Of a stretch of DNA of 8,977 bases, positions 1-6,095 are shown piece by piece (positions within the stretch are counted from its first letter, which is position 1; every line of letters starts with the position of its first letter). Location of the stretch: positions 1 to 8,977 of the forward strand of contig SFMI01000075.1 in NCBI GenBank assembly GCA_004554425.1, read 5' to 3'. The DNA comes from Candidatus Saccharimonadota bacterium. GTDB lineage: Bacteria > Eremiobacterota > Xenobia > Xenobiales > Xenobiaceae. The notes under the pieces were generated by a model. The model searched no databases and had not been told where the DNA came from. It was given only the letters and a program-made list of their open reading frames with translations. A program made the position numbers and the translations under genes.

Positions 1-55
1 CACTTACACAAGCTTCATAGTTAAAAGCTGCTATTCTGTTTTCAAAACTTTGCTT

Positions 56-72
56 AGTTGCTCGTGGCAACT
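56..72 (-). other. 5'-terminal leader hairpin
   Basis: AGTTGC and GCAACT form a perfect 6-bp stem around a 5-nt loop. It lies immediately downstream of the predicted start (about 74) of the outward promoter, so it would cap the 5' end of that RNA. No T-run follows on the minus strand, so it is not a terminator. A role as a stability or processing stem is inference. Confidence 0.5.
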
Positions 73-80
73 GCTCGAGT

Positions 81-109
81 ATATTACCGCTAAGTGCCTA
101 CCCTGTCAA
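81..109 (-). promoter_or_regulatory. Strong sigma70-type promoter firing leftward out of the window (rRNA-like)
   Basis: Read on the minus strand, a perfect -35 hexamer TTGACA (104-109) is followed by a 17-bp spacer and a -10 TAATAT (81-86), five of six to consensus. Transcription should begin near 74 and run off the left edge. Upstream of the -35, roughly 120-145, the DNA carries A and T tracts (AAAAATTTT, ATTTTT) like an UP element. The early transcript would contain a 6-bp hairpin and then TTTTGAAAACAGAATAGCA (26-44). That motif resembles rRNA leader and spacer sequence of Gram-positive bacteria. The inference is an rRNA or other stable-RNA operon beyond position 1; no part of such a gene is visible here. 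Confidence 0.75.
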
Positions 110-116
110 GCACTTA
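91..116. repeat. Inverted repeat (7-bp arms) overlapping the -35 and spacer
   Basis: TAAGTGC (91-97) and GCACTTA (110-116) are perfect inverted repeats separated by 12 bp. The spaced dyad encloses the -35 hexamer and half of the promoter spacer. The position fits a repressor operator, but no regulator gene is adjacent and chance symmetry is not excluded. Confidence 0.4.
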
Positions 117-182
117 TGAGCAAAAATGTGCAAAATTTTTCGCTAATGCATGTTTGGGCTAAATTTATAGCCACGTTGTTTA

Positions 183-248
183 GTTCGTTATATCCCTCCT
201 AGAAAGATCGCTAACGCGATAAAGTTTTCTCCGGTGGGTATAACGAAC
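183..248. other. 66-nt nearly continuous hairpin, candidate structured RNA element
   Basis: GTTCGTTATA (183-192) pairs with TATAACGAAC (239-248). After a one-base bulge, CCC (194-196) pairs with GGG (236-238), CC (198-199) with GG (233-234) and AGAAA (201-205) with TTTCT (226-230). ATCGC (207-211) then pairs with GCGAT (216-220) around a TAAC tetraloop. That is about 25 Watson-Crick pairs with small internal loops. TTATATCC (188-195) has a second exact partner, GGATATAA (258-265), so two exclusive folds are possible. No U-run follows on either strand, so it is not a classical terminator. Strand and function are unknown. Confidence 0.55.
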
Positions 249-273
249 GTTTTGAGCGGATATAAATTTCATT

Positions 274-289
274 TGTGTTGCGCAACACA
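274..289. repeat. Perfect 16-bp palindrome
   Basis: TGTGTTGCGCAACACA is exactly self-complementary over 16 bp. It could be a binding site for a dimeric regulator or part of a folded RNA. No promoter was recognised beside it. Confidence 0.5.
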
Positions 290-324
290 GTTACATTCGT
301 AGTTTTTAGCCAACAAGCGGAAGC

Positions 325-386
325 AGTGGCGAATGGAAGGCGAAGAATATTGGCCGTTAGGCCAGTTCGAGCCTGGAAGAGCCACT
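325..386. other. GC-rich multi-stem block, possible RNA structure
   Basis: AGTGGC (325-330) pairs with GCCACT (381-386). They enclose TGGCC-gtta-GGCCA (351-364) and the overlapping alternative CCAG/CTGG (362-376), whose loop contains TTCGAG. This looks superficially like a tRNA T-arm, but there is no 7-bp acceptor stem, D-arm or anticodon arm at the right distances, so it is not called a tRNA. Degenerate or novel RNA is possible. Confidence 0.3.
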
Positions 387-521
387 AGCTGGAGCCAGCC
401 AACATGAACACGAGCCCGCAGCCTAAACTTATAGCGAAATAAAGCTAACACAAAATAGCTAACGGGCGGGCAACACTAATTAGCGTTTCTACAATGAAAA
501 ACTACGCAACAAAAACTAACA

Positions 522-1253
522 CTAACGTATAATACCGTAAGCCAGCTTATTAATAACTTCATCAGGGTTGCCATCACCAACGATATGGCCATCCTTAAAA
601 AGCACAACTCGTTGGCACTTAGCCGCTACATCAGGCTCGTGAGTAACCATAACGATAGTCAAACCTTCTTTACGGTTAAGCTCTTGGAATAAAGCCATGA
701 CTTCGTCTGAGCGCTTTGAATCAAGATTGCCAGTAGGCTCGTCAGCCAAAATAAGGGCCGGGTTGGTTACCAAAGCTCTGGCAATAGCAACACGCTGTTG
801 TTCACCGCCCGAAAGTTGAGTAGGGACATGATAAATTCTTTTTTCCAAACCTACTCGGCAAAGGGCTTCTTTGGAGCGACGGAAGCGTTCTTCGGCTTTA
901 ATATGAACACCAGTATAAAGTAACGGTACTTCCACATTTTCTATAGCGGAAGTTCTGGCCAATAAGTTGAAGCCTTGAAAGACAAAACCGATATTTTTAT
1001 TTCTAATCAGAGCTCTTTCATCGTTGCTCAAATGGCAAACTTCTTGGTTATTTAGTTTATAAGATCCAGAAGTTGGCTTATCCAAACAGCCAAGAATGTT
1101 CATCATGGTAGACTTTCCTGAGCCGGAAGGTCCCATAATAGCAACCATTTCCCCCTCTTGCACATCAAGATCGACACCACGCAGAGCATGCACTTCGACA
1201 TCTCCACCAATTACATAAGTACGAGTCAGACCGCGTATGGATATAACAGACAC
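522..1253 (-). CDS. ABC transporter ATP-binding protein, MacB/LolD class
   Basis: This 243-aa protein is a complete ABC nucleotide-binding domain. It has Walker A GPSGSGKST (41-49), the Q-loop VFQGFNLL with Q93, the signature LSGGEQQRVAIARAL (147-161), Walker B with D171-E172 (LILADEP), D-loop GNLDS (175-179) and H-loop H205 (MVTHEP). The spacing and the LADEPTGNLDS and LSGGEQQRVAIARAL sequences are typical of the MacB/LolD/FtsE-like family. That family powers mechanotransmission-type permeases which export macrolides or peptides, or release lipoproteins from the membrane. The GTG start is supported by AAGGAGG at 1258-1264. No permease (FtsX/MacB-type) or membrane-fusion gene is adjacent: upstream lies an unknown secreted protein 34 bp away, and downstream is non-coding. 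Family assignment is sure; the transported substrate is not. Confidence 0.93.
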   Translation of the reverse strand: MSVISIRGLTRTYVIGGDVEVHALRGVDLDVQEGEMVAIMGPSGSGKSTMMNILGCLDKPTSGSYKLNNQEVCHLSNDERALIRNKNIGFVFQGFNLLARTSAIENVEVPLLYTGVHIKAEERFRRSKEALCRVGLEKRIYHVPTQLSGGEQQRVAIARALVTNPALILADEPTGNLDSKRSDEVMALFQELNRKEGLTIVMVTHEPDVAAKCQRVVLFKDGHIVGDGNPDEVINKLAYGIIR

Positions 1254-1257
1254 AATG

Positions 1258-1264
1258 CCTCCTT
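1258..1264 (-). promoter_or_regulatory. Shine-Dalgarno of the ABC ATPase gene
   Basis: On the minus strand AAGGAGG lies 4 bases before the GTG at 1253. This near-perfect site fixes the non-ATG start. Confidence 0.85.
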
Positions 1265-1287
1265 ATAGCAGCCAAAAGATTGTAAAT

Positions 1288-2406
1288 CTAATCGTTTATG
1301 CTGGCTTGCCACGAAATGGTATGAGATCCTCCCACATTTATCACACCTTTAATTAACTTGCCGTGACGCGACGCTTTCCAGGTAGCTCCGTCAGTTTTAA
1401 CTCCATTACCAAACCTGGCATTAAAAGCTGCTTGCTTTCCTTTAATAATGCAAGTACCGCTCATGTTCCCCAAGCGATCAGTATTGCCGCTTAAAACATA
1501 TTCTATATTCCACAGATTGCCTTCTTGTCCAGACTGTGCGATCGTCTCTAAAACTCTACCACTGACTTCAAAATTTTGTACTTTCAAGCGGCAATTATTG
1601 TCAATGAAGAGAGTGCCACTTCCATTCATATCAGGAACGTGAGGCAGACAGTAGCTACCACTAGCATTAAGAGTTCTAGTACTTAAATTTAAGGAATAAT
1701 CATTTAAAATAATAGCTCTGGAGAAAGGTTTGTGTTTTTGAGTAAAGATGCGTCCAGAAGCGCTTAAAATAGCCGTCTTCACGTTAATTGGCCCGGAGAA
1801 AGTAATAACAGCATATAAACGCGCCATACCATCAGTCGGATACCAACTAAAACGTATTTCTCCACTCCAATCATTGGCACGATAATGACTAGAAGCGGCG
1901 ATTGTTATATCTTGAGCATCTAGTTTGGATATGCAACCATAAACTTTGGTGGCAGCCTTGATAACTTTAGGATCATCCCAATCAAGAATGATATTTAAAT
2001 CTCTGCCTAAATTACGCATTCCAGAAAGGAATGCATTTACTCCACCTTTATGCTCTGCATAACATTGTACTAAATCTATAGATCTAAATCTGGCTAGCTC
2101 GACTCCTTGAGCCTGTTTTACGCCAACTAAATAGGCCTCGGGAAGCGTATTGATTAAAGAAGAATCAGCATAAAAAGATCTAAATAAAGTAGAAGAAATA
2201 CCTGAGGCGGTAAATTTGCGCAAATTGGCATTAGGCCCAGTCTCTGCATTGATTTTTTCCAAAGTTTGCTTGCCTAAAGCTGCAAAGAGATTGCGAAACT
2301 CTAAGTTTTTTTGTACAGCCCAAACTTGCATAGGTGCAAAAATGCACAACAAACTGAGCGATAAAGCCAGCGCCGCCCCCCACAGCCTACGCTCAGTTGC
2401 TGCCAT
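1288..2406 (-). CDS. Secreted protein of unknown family
   Basis: I do not recognise this protein (372 aa). The chosen start is the ATG at 2406, because it opens a standard Sec signal peptide: MAATERRLW, then a hydrophobic core of about 16 residues (GAALALSLSLLCIFAP), then VWA with predicted cleavage near residue 30. An in-frame ATG at 2448 would add 14 basic residues and overlap the upstream stop by 11 nt. Neither start has a strong Shine-Dalgarno. The frame stays open further back to 2610, but that would overlap the upstream gene by 173 nt. The mature protein has a mixed, probably helical N-terminal half with three Cys. Its C-terminal half is Gly/Ser/Asn-rich with alternating hydrophobic residues, suggesting beta structure, and contains two more Cys pairs. 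There are no transmembrane segments or catalytic motifs. It lies 31 bp downstream of the transglycosylase gene and 34 bp upstream of the ABC ATPase, so co-expression is likely. Confidence 0.75.
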   Translation of the reverse strand: MAATERRLWGAALALSLSLLCIFAPMQVWAVQKNLEFRNLFAALGKQTLEKINAETGPNANLRKFTASGISSTLFRSFYADSSLINTLPEAYLVGVKQAQGVELARFRSIDLVQCYAEHKGGVNAFLSGMRNLGRDLNIILDWDDPKVIKAATKVYGCISKLDAQDITIAASSHYRANDWSGEIRFSWYPTDGMARLYAVITFSGPINVKTAILSASGRIFTQKHKPFSRAIILNDYSLNLSTRTLNASGSYCLPHVPDMNGSGTLFIDNNCRLKVQNFEVSGRVLETIAQSGQEGNLWNIEYVLSGNTDRLGNMSGTCIIKGKQAAFNARFGNGVKTDGATWKASRHGKLIKGVINVGGSHTISWQASIND

Positions 2407-2437
2407 TTTCTTTATCTTGATTAGATTCGTAAGTTTT

Positions 2438-4735
2438 TTAGAAATCATAAACGCCATCGTCCGCATGTTTGCTCTGTTGGCGTCCCTGAGGCATTCCTTT
2501 AACGCCACCATCATTGATCGGCTCGTCTGGAATAGCCAGCAACTCCTCTTCAGCCTCTTCACCGTCAGGGATCTTTTCGACTGGTTCCTGAGTAGTATCT
2601 TTTTTACCACTACGACGCTTTAGAGCACTAGCACGTGACTGTACCGCCTCGCGTGTTTTAGCCTCGGCATCTAGTTTTTCCGCTTCACGTTTTTTCTGCC
2701 GTTCTCTTTCCCTGGCCATTTGGTGACTGTATTGTGGGTTGGCACTTTCTTTAGCAGCTTCCCGCTCAGCAGCTTCTTTGGCTTCTGCCGCTTCTCGATT
2801 GGAGGCTTGCTCTAACGCTTTGGCGATTTTGCCATGCGGAGACACATATTCAACATAATTCTTTATAAAATAGCTGCCGCAACGAGGATTCAAAACTAGG
2901 TGAATGATATTGCCTTCGGCTCGCTTAATATAAATAGTATCAAGCAAAAAGTCTTCTAAGATTAGCTTTTCCAAGATTTTGCTGTGCACATCTGGCAACT
3001 TGCTCAAGTTTAAATCAGCAGCCACTGCCCGATAATGGGTATCCATGCTATCAGCCTTACAAGCGCTTTGATTCTTATCTATACTCCACGCTCCGGAGAG
3101 AGTTTGTAAAGGCAACTTTACATTTGGATTACCGCTAGAAGAAATAAAACGCTGTTGCAAGTTGGCTAAATAACCATATAACTCAGGAGAAGCATACCAG
3201 CACTGAGCCTTAACTTCAGGGCTAAGTTCCGGAATAACTTCCTTAACTTCCGGCTTTTTCGCTTTATCAACCTTGACACCCTTAGCTTTGGCTTTATCGG
3301 CAGCTTTAGCTTGACTAACCTTTTGCACGACTTTTTCTGCGAAGGGAACATCTACTCCACAATTTTTAAATTTGGAGGAATCGACGAGGCAAAGCCAATT
3401 ATTTTTCAGGCCTTCAGCTAATTTTTCGCTAGAATCGTATACGGGAAGTCCTCTAACTTCGCATAAATCTAAAGGCAAATCGTAACGACTTTGTAAAGTT
3501 CTGACAAAATTATCACCAGACTTCAAGCCGACATAAGAAGCCACTATTTTCCAAAGGTATAAATCTGATTCATCACCCAAAGCTAATGAAGCATTTTCGG
3601 CATTAACTTTATCACCATAAACTGTACGTAAACCGCAAAGTATTTCTCTAGTGTAGACGTTATTCCATAAGTCAAGATATTTTAAGTCATAAAGTTCTAA
3701 AGCTTCCAGAAGCCCAACTCGATTAGGGTCAGTTTCCGCATCAAGTTCCAGCTCTTTTTCTCGACGCAAGTAAGCATAGATAACGTCGTCGTTGTTTACC
3801 ACTCCGTTATGATAGGCAGAAATAGCCAAATCTGTGCGCTCACCATATTTAGCTAGCAAATACTTAAAAAATAAAACTGAATCTTCTAAGTTGCAATCGA
3901 CTAAAAGACGCTCGTCCTTAAGCTGATTTTTATCAGCTAGAGCTTGATGGCGTTCTGCACAATCAGCTAATTTAGCAGCTTTATCTAAACGCTCAGCCTT
4001 TATTTTGTCTTCTCTAGCTTCAGATGTACGCAATCTAGCCGATTCAAGTTGCCATTCCTCAGCTTTGGCTTTACCAAAAGCATGGGCAGTTTCAATAGCG
4101 CCAGGAGTCATCTGACCTAATCCAGCAGCATTAGCAAATGATACTTTACTAACACCTCCAGAATTCTCCCAACTGACAATGGCCCACATTGGCTCAAAAG
4201 GAACATCTAAAGTTGTGCAAATATCTTTAAGCTGGGCTTCTACTTGGCGAGCTACAGCATGATTATTCAATAAGTTGTGATTTGCTGTCTGATGATACAC
4301 AATATAGTGGTACCCTAAAACAGTATGGACAGCTTGTTCTGCCTGTTTTTCATCATAAGAAGGCAGGAACTCTTTAACTCCATTTACTACGGCAGCCCGC
4401 TCACGCTTATTGTATTTCTGTTTGTAGTAGTCATCCAATAAGGAATCTCCCCGCTCATATGGGGAAGACTCTTCGGTGAAAACGCCATCATCTTCCAAAG
4501 AAGAGTCCTGAGCTGCATTTCCTGAACCAGCCACGGGCGCTGGAGCACCTTGGTCTTTAGAACCTGAACAAGCCACTGCCCCGATTCCTAAAGAACCAAT
4601 AAGCAAAACGGTACACAATCTGAGAGCAAAGCGGCTGCGACCGGTACTGGTGTCGGCCCCGCACTTCAAATGATCAAGACTAAACATATCTTGACAGTTT
4701 GTGGAAAAAGCTTGTCTTCCTTTTTGATATGTCAC
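2438..4735 (-). CDS. Lytic transglycosylase (SLT/GH23-like) lipoprotein with long charged C-terminal tail
   Basis: The 765-aa product probably cleaves the glycan strands of peptidoglycan. A basic N-region and hydrophobic core (36-55) end in GAVAC, giving a likely lipobox with acylated Cys56, although Ala at -3 is unusual. The SLT fold motifs are visible: WAIVSWENSGG with putative catalytic Glu190, AAGLGQMTP (203-211) and AISAYHNG (304-311). The second and third motifs are separated by about 90 residues, longer than usual, filled by a charged Ala/Lys/Glu helix (220-285). Further on are an Ala/Lys-rich linker (about 470-505), an uncharacterised domain, and a highly charged coiled-coil-like tail (about 655-725) ending in an acidic, disordered segment. 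The GTG at 4735 is the outermost start; the ATG at 4687 (residue 17) gives a more normal signal peptide. Neither has a good ribosome binding site. It is first of three leftward genes. Confidence 0.85.
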   Translation of the reverse strand: MTYQKGRQAFSTNCQDMFSLDHLKCGADTSTGRSRFALRLCTVLLIGSLGIGAVACSGSKDQGAPAPVAGSGNAAQDSSLEDDGVFTEESSPYERGDSLLDDYYKQKYNKRERAAVVNGVKEFLPSYDEKQAEQAVHTVLGYHYIVYHQTANHNLLNNHAVARQVEAQLKDICTTLDVPFEPMWAIVSWENSGGVSKVSFANAAGLGQMTPGAIETAHAFGKAKAEEWQLESARLRTSEAREDKIKAERLDKAAKLADCAERHQALADKNQLKDERLLVDCNLEDSVLFFKYLLAKYGERTDLAISAYHNGVVNNDDVIYAYLRREKELELDAETDPNRVGLLEALELYDLKYLDLWNNVYTREILCGLRTVYGDKVNAENASLALGDESDLYLWKIVASYVGLKSGDNFVRTLQSRYDLPLDLCEVRGLPVYDSSEKLAEGLKNNWLCLVDSSKFKNCGVDVPFAEKVVQKVSQAKAADKAKAKGVKVDKAKKPEVKEVIPELSPEVKAQCWYASPELYGYLANLQQRFISSSGNPNVKLPLQTLSGAWSIDKNQSACKADSMDTHYRAVAADLNLSKLPDVHSKILEKLILEDFLLDTIYIKRAEGNIIHLVLNPRCGSYFIKNYVEYVSPHGKIAKALEQASNREAAEAKEAAEREAAKESANPQYSHQMARERERQKKREAEKLDAEAKTREAVQSRASALKRRSGKKDTTQEPVEKIPDGEEAEEELLAIPDEPINDGGVKGMPQGRQQSKHADDGVYDF

Positions 4736-4764
4736 AGCCTAATCTACAGACATGAATCAAAATA

Positions 4765-4773
4765 TGGTACTAT
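4765..4773 (+). promoter_or_regulatory. Extended -10 promoter of yraN
   Basis: TGG directly followed by TACTAT gives an extended -10 (TGnTACTAT) with -10 at 4768-4773. The expected start near 4780 leaves a 20-nt 5' leader containing the ribosome binding site. The -35 position (about 4745-4750, TACAGA) is poor, as is common for extended -10 promoters. Confidence 0.5.
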
Positions 4774-4788
4774 TGCAGAAAAATAAGC

Positions 4789-4795
4789 GGAGGGG
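4789..4795 (+). promoter_or_regulatory. Shine-Dalgarno deciding the yraN start
   Basis: GGAGGGG lies 4 bases before the ATG at 4800. It argues against the in-frame ATG at 4752, which lies upstream of the predicted promoter and has no such site. Confidence 0.8.
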
Positions 4796-4799
4796 AAAA

Positions 4800-5216
4800 A
4801 TGCGTACCAAAAAAGACAACGCTTTTTTAGGTGATTATGGTGAGAGAGTTGCCCTACAGTATTTGCGTTCTGTAGGTATGCACATTATAGAAACAAATTA
4901 TACTCTCCACCGTCAGCCCAAATCCTCAAAACGCAAGTATTCTCCTGATAGTAAAGGCACTATTTTGGGCGAAATAGATATTGTAGCCCAAGAAGGCGAT
5001 ACCTTGGTATTTGTAGAGGTGAAATGGCGCAGCAACGACCGCTTTGGCCGTCCTGTTGAAGCGGTAACACAAGCCAAGCAGCGCCGCTTGCGTCTACTGG
5101 GTGAAGCTTACATAATTGCCGAAAAGCCCCACTTTAACAAAGCCCGCTTCGACGTTATAGGTATCGTCGGCTTTCATCCTTATCTTAAGGTAGAACATAT
5201 ACGCAACGCTTTTTAA
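4800..5216 (+). CDS. yraN: YraN family (UPF0102) endonuclease-like protein
   Basis: This is a 138-aa protein of the YraN/UPF0102 family, which has a restriction-endonuclease-like (PD-(D/E)XK) fold; the cellular role of the family is not well established. Visible family marks are GDYGERVALQYL (11-22), GEIDIVA (57-63), FVEVKWR (71-77), FGRPVEAV (82-89), the K..RL helix (93-98) and RFDVIGI (116-122). Candidate metal-binding or catalytic residues are E15, D60, E73 and K75. Between the N-terminal helix and GEID there is a basic insert of about 17 residues (around 39-55, rich in K, R, S and P) not usual in this family, which explains the length above the typical 120 aa. It is divergent from the transglycosylase gene and convergent with thyA, so it is probably monocistronic. 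In many genomes yraN lies beside rnhB; that is not so here. Confidence 0.9.
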   Translation: MRTKKDNAFLGDYGERVALQYLRSVGMHIIETNYTLHRQPKSSKRKYSPDSKGTILGEIDIVAQEGDTLVFVEVKWRSNDRFGRPVEAVTQAKQRRLRLLGEAYIIAEKPHFNKARFDVIGIVGFHPYLKVEHIRNAF

Positions 5217-5241
5217 AGAGGATACTTGCTGCCAACCAAAA

Positions 5242-6036
5242 TTATACGGAGATAGGAGCTCGCAAAGCAGGATGATAACGATAGTTTTCCAACGTGAAAT
5301 CGCCAAATTCAAAATCGTCTAATCGGCGGCGTTCTGGGTTAATTTTCATAGTTGGTAAAGCGTAGGGTTCACGTTGCAAAAGTTCTTCAACTTGCTGTAA
5401 ATGATTTAAATAAAGATGAGCATCACCTATAGTATGTACAAAATCGCCCGGCTCCAAAGAACATACTTGAGCAATCATCATAGTCAATAAAGCGTAAGAA
5501 GCGATATTAAAAGGAACGCCTAAGAAAACGTCGGCGCTGCGTTGATAAAGCTGACAAGATAATCGGCCATCATTTACATAAAATTGAAAAAGGACATGAC
5601 AAGGAGGAAGAGCCATCTTATCTAGTTGGCCCACATTCCAAGCACTGACGATTAAACGTCTAGAAGTGGGATTACTTTTTATTTCTTCAATTACATTTTC
5701 TATTTGGTCTATAGTGCCGCCCTCATAATCTGGCCAGGAACGCCACTGGACTCCATAAATAGGCCCCAGCTCACCTTTTTCATCTGCCCAAGCATCCCAA
5801 ATAGAAACTTTATTTTGCTTTAAATAAGCTATATTGGAACTGCCTCGGAGAAACCACAAGAGCTCATAAATTACAGACTTAGTAAAAAGCTTCTTGGTAG
5901 TAACTGCCGGAAAACCGTCTTGCAAATTGAAACGCATTTGGCGACCAAAAACGCTCTTAGTGCCAGTTCCGGTGCGATCGGCACGTAAAGCTCCATTTTC
6001 ATAAATATCTTTTACTAATTCCAGATATTGACGCAT
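5242..6036 (-). CDS. thyA: Thymidylate synthase
   Basis: ThyA converts dUMP and methylene-tetrahydrofolate to dTMP and dihydrofolate in the cytoplasm, the de novo source of thymine for DNA. The 264-aa product matches the length and residue numbering of the short E. coli-type enzyme. It has R21 in DRTGTGT, the W80-DAWAD substrate region, R126-R127 that clamp the phosphate, catalytic Cys146 in PPCH, R166-S167-x-D169 (QRSADVFLG), N177 in PFNIASY, and H207/Y209. The usual Cys after RS is Ala here, a common substitution position outside the catalytic set. The ATG start is preceded by AAAAGG (6045-6050). It follows uppP at 59 bp in the same direction. No dihydrofolate reductase gene, its frequent partner, is present in the window. 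Its stop faces yraN with 25 bp between. Confidence 0.97.
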   Translation of the reverse strand: MRQYLELVKDIYENGALRADRTGTGTKSVFGRQMRFNLQDGFPAVTTKKLFTKSVIYELLWFLRGSSNIAYLKQNKVSIWDAWADEKGELGPIYGVQWRSWPDYEGGTIDQIENVIEEIKSNPTSRRLIVSAWNVGQLDKMALPPCHVLFQFYVNDGRLSCQLYQRSADVFLGVPFNIASYALLTMMIAQVCSLEPGDFVHTIGDAHLYLNHLQQVEELLQREPYALPTMKINPERRRLDDFEFGDFTLENYRYHPALRAPISV

Positions 6037-6044
6037 AAATCGTA

Positions 6045-6050
6045 CCTTTT
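6045..6050 (-). promoter_or_regulatory. Ribosome binding site of thyA
   Basis: AAAAGG on the minus strand lies 8 bases before the ATG at 6036. It is a modest but well-placed Shine-Dalgarno. Confidence 0.55.
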
Positions 6051-6066
6051 ACAAGTTAGAAAAAAG

Positions 6067-6085
6067 TATGTAATATATGTAATAT
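6067..6085. repeat. Tandem 9-bp repeat in the thyA-uppP gap
   Basis: TATGTAATA occurs twice head to tail in an A/T-only-like 59-bp gap. The AT-richness could host a thyA promoter, but no convincing -35/-10 pair was found. It may simply be low-complexity spacer. Confidence 0.45.
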
Positions 6086-6095
6086 TTAGTGTTTG

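Larger units (their letters stand above)
117..521. other. Gene-free, highly structured intergenic stretch
   Basis: No reading frame here has a ribosome binding site, a recognisable protein or plausible composition. The only open frame, about 60 codons on the minus strand (269-451), begins at a GTG without a Shine-Dalgarno. The stretch holds many inverted repeats: GGCTA/TAGCC (157-172), the long hairpin at 183-248, the palindrome at 274-289 and the GC-rich stems at 325-386. GCTAAC also recurs at 211, 444 and 458. No tRNA, tmRNA, RNase P, SRP or 6S RNA signature was recognised. No clear intrinsic terminator follows the ABC ATPase gene. Confidence 0.6.

Noticed and set aside
360..390. tRNA-like T-arm (TTCGAG in a CCAG/CTGG stem)
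   Set aside because: There is no matching 7-bp acceptor stem, D-arm or anticodon arm on either strand, and the T-loop register is wrong.
269..451. 60-codon minus-strand open frame
   Set aside because: It starts at a GTG without Shine-Dalgarno, crosses the palindrome and stem structures, and has no recognisable protein character.
1448..1642. Plus-strand open frame of 64 codons
   Set aside because: It lies antisense inside the secreted-protein gene, with no ribosome binding site or family.
2407..2610. 68-residue N-terminal extension of the secreted protein
   Set aside because: It overlaps the end of the transglycosylase gene by 173 nt in another frame, and the signal peptide starts naturally at 2406 (or at 2448).
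2216..2623. Plus-strand open frame of 135 codons
   Set aside because: It is antisense to the junction of two well-supported genes, and its composition is a mirror of theirs.
3166..3351. Minus-strand open frame of 61 codons, Lys/Arg-rich
   Set aside because: It is a same-strand shadow of the Ala/Lys-rich linker of the transglycosylase.
4691..4720. TTGACA on the plus strand upstream of yraN
   Set aside because: No acceptable -10 lies 16-18 bp downstream; the extended -10 at 4765-4773 fits better.
5094..5312. Minus-strand open frame of 72 codons
   Set aside because: It overlaps the ends of both yraN and thyA, which have clear family motifs.
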